Below, in pieces: positions 5,785 to 6,496 of a DNA stretch of 6,496 bases (position 1 is its first letter; the number at the start of each line of letters is the position of its first letter). The stretch covers positions 1-6,496 of the forward strand of contig DATJDB010000130.1 in NCBI GenBank assembly GCA_035497635.1. The letters run 5' to 3'. The position numbers and the translations under genes are program-made. Origin of the DNA: Serpens sp035497635 (GTDB lineage Bacteria > Pseudomonadota > Gammaproteobacteria > Pseudomonadales > Pseudomonadaceae). A model generated the notes under the pieces. The model saw only the letters and a list, made by a program, of their open reading frames with translations. It was not told the DNA's origin and did no database searches.

Positions 5785-5837
5785 ATATCAAACCGGCATC
5801 ACCCGCTTGTTCTCCGACCCTGGGCGCGGCATTCGCG

Positions 5838-6496
5838 TCATTTGGCCGCAGCACCGGTCAGCAACGGCGAATCCGCCGGTAGGTGCAGGCGCAGCGCTCT
5901 GCGCCGCACGTCGAAGCGCACCCGCGCGCTGTGCAGGGGTTCGCCATCGAGGTTCAGGTCCAGCCCTTCCGGCGCCTCGACCTCCAGCCAGGGCAGGCGC
6001 GCGGTGATGGCGACCGTGTCCAGCCCGAGCATGCCGCCACCGAGCAGCACGCGCAGGGTTTCGCCGGCATCCTGCGGCGCCGGGATAAGGAACAGGTCCA
6101 GTAAGCCGTCATCAATCGTCGCATTCGGACAGAGCGCGTGGCCGCCGCCCGCCTGGCGACCATTGCCGATGCCCAGGGCCAGGAAATCACCCTGCCAGTC
6201 GAAACCGGGGCCCTGAAAGCGTCCGAAGGCGCTGCGTACCTCGGCGAAGCGGGTGATGCCGGTGAGCAGATAGGCGCCACCCCCGAGCACTTTTTTCAGT
6301 TCTTCCGAGGTGTTGGCGGTGACCAGCGAGCCGAAGCCGCCGGTGGCCATGTTGACGAACAGGCGTTCGTTGGCCAGGCCGAGGTCGATTGGCGTCGCTT
6401 CGATGGCCAGTAGGTCCAGCGCCGCCGCAGGCTCCAGGGGAATCTGCGCGGCCTGCGCGAAATCGTTGGCCGAACCCAGTGGCAACTGGGCCAGAC
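5838..6496 (-). CDS. yegS: YegS-type lipid kinase, C-terminal part (cut by right edge)
   Basis: Diacylglycerol-kinase-fold lipid kinase of the YegS/Rv2252/BmrU group; E. coli YegS phosphorylates phosphatidylglycerol in vitro. The last 218 residues are present. The family has about 300, so some 80 N-terminal residues, including the GGDGT nucleotide-binding motif, lie beyond the right edge. The frame stays open to the edge (LAQ before LPLGSANDFA), so the TTG at 6483-6485 is an internal leucine codon, not a start. Visible family motifs in the fragment: LPLGSANDFA (about 4-13), NMATGGFG (about 48-55), IGNGRQAGGG (about 109-118) with LCPNATIDDGLLDL after it, and LNLDGEPL (about 181-187). These follow E. 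coli YegS closely over their length. It lies 126 bases upstream of cheV in the same direction; cheV has its own promoter, so the two are probably separate units. Confidence 0.92.
   Translation of the reverse strand, partial: LAQLPLGSANDFAQAAQIPLEPAAALDLLAIEATPIDLGLANERLFVNMATGGFGSLVTANTSEELKKVLGGGAYLLTGITRFAEVRSAFGRFQGPGFDWQGDFLALGIGNGRQAGGGHALCPNATIDDGLLDLFLIPAPQDAGETLRVLLGGGMLGLDTVAITARLPWLEVEAPEGLDLNLDGEPLHSARVRFDVRRRALRLHLPADSPLLTGAAAK

Noticed and set aside
6483..6485. TTG as a start codon for the lipid kinase
   Set aside because: The frame stays open to the edge and the codon lies inside the conserved LPLGSANDF motif, so it is an internal leucine of a truncated gene.
1..6496. A hidden new multi-gene system, CRISPR array or mobile element
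   Set aside because: Both strands are accounted for by known housekeeping and chemotaxis genes plus one unassigned exported protein. I see no regularly spaced repeats, transposase, integrase other than XerD, or toxin-antitoxin pair.

Overview
This window looks like core chromosome of a gamma-proteobacterium, most probably a Pseudomonas. The DNA is GC-rich with strong G/C bias at third codon positions. The leftward gene order xerD - dsbC - hom matches the conserved Pseudomonas arrangement as I know it; in Escherichia coli the related cluster is xerD - dsbC - recJ. The non-coding gaps carry REP-like palindromes of the kind scattered through Pseudomonas genomes. The genus is inferred from synteny and protein character. 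No database search was possible.

Left block (1-3024, all minus strand). Reading leftwards: xerD (site-specific recombinase), dsbC (periplasmic disulfide isomerase), a small CENP-V/GFA-type zinc protein, and hom (homoserine dehydrogenase), which runs off the left edge. The GFA gene sits between dsbC and hom, which I expect to be adjacent in most pseudomonads. A REP-like inverted pair separates it from dsbC. A plausible sigma-70 promoter lies just before hom, so hom need not depend on transcription from xerD.

Middle (3025-3915). A single plus-strand gene encodes a 147-residue exported protein of unknown function. It diverges from xerD and is followed by a gene-free stretch of about 210 bases filled with REP-like hairpins, where it converges on the next minus-strand gene.

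Right block (3916-6496, all minus strand). Reading leftwards: a YegS-type lipid kinase cut by the right edge, cheV (CheW-receiver chemotaxis coupling protein), and a YcbX-like MOSC protein lacking the usual ferredoxin tail. The gap before cheV holds an exact match to the flagellar sigma-28 (FliA) consensus, TAAA-N15-GCCGATAA, placing cheV in the late flagellar/chemotaxis regulon. A 13-bp perfect palindrome fills most of that promoter's spacer and a second lies in the leader. Between cheV and the MOSC gene is a strong hairpin with no T-tract.

I see no CRISPR array, transposase, RNA gene, defence or secretion system, and no convincing new multi-gene system. The most informative items are the cheV promoter with its palindromes, the GFA insertion in the dsbC-hom interval, the unassigned exported protein, and the REP-like elements.
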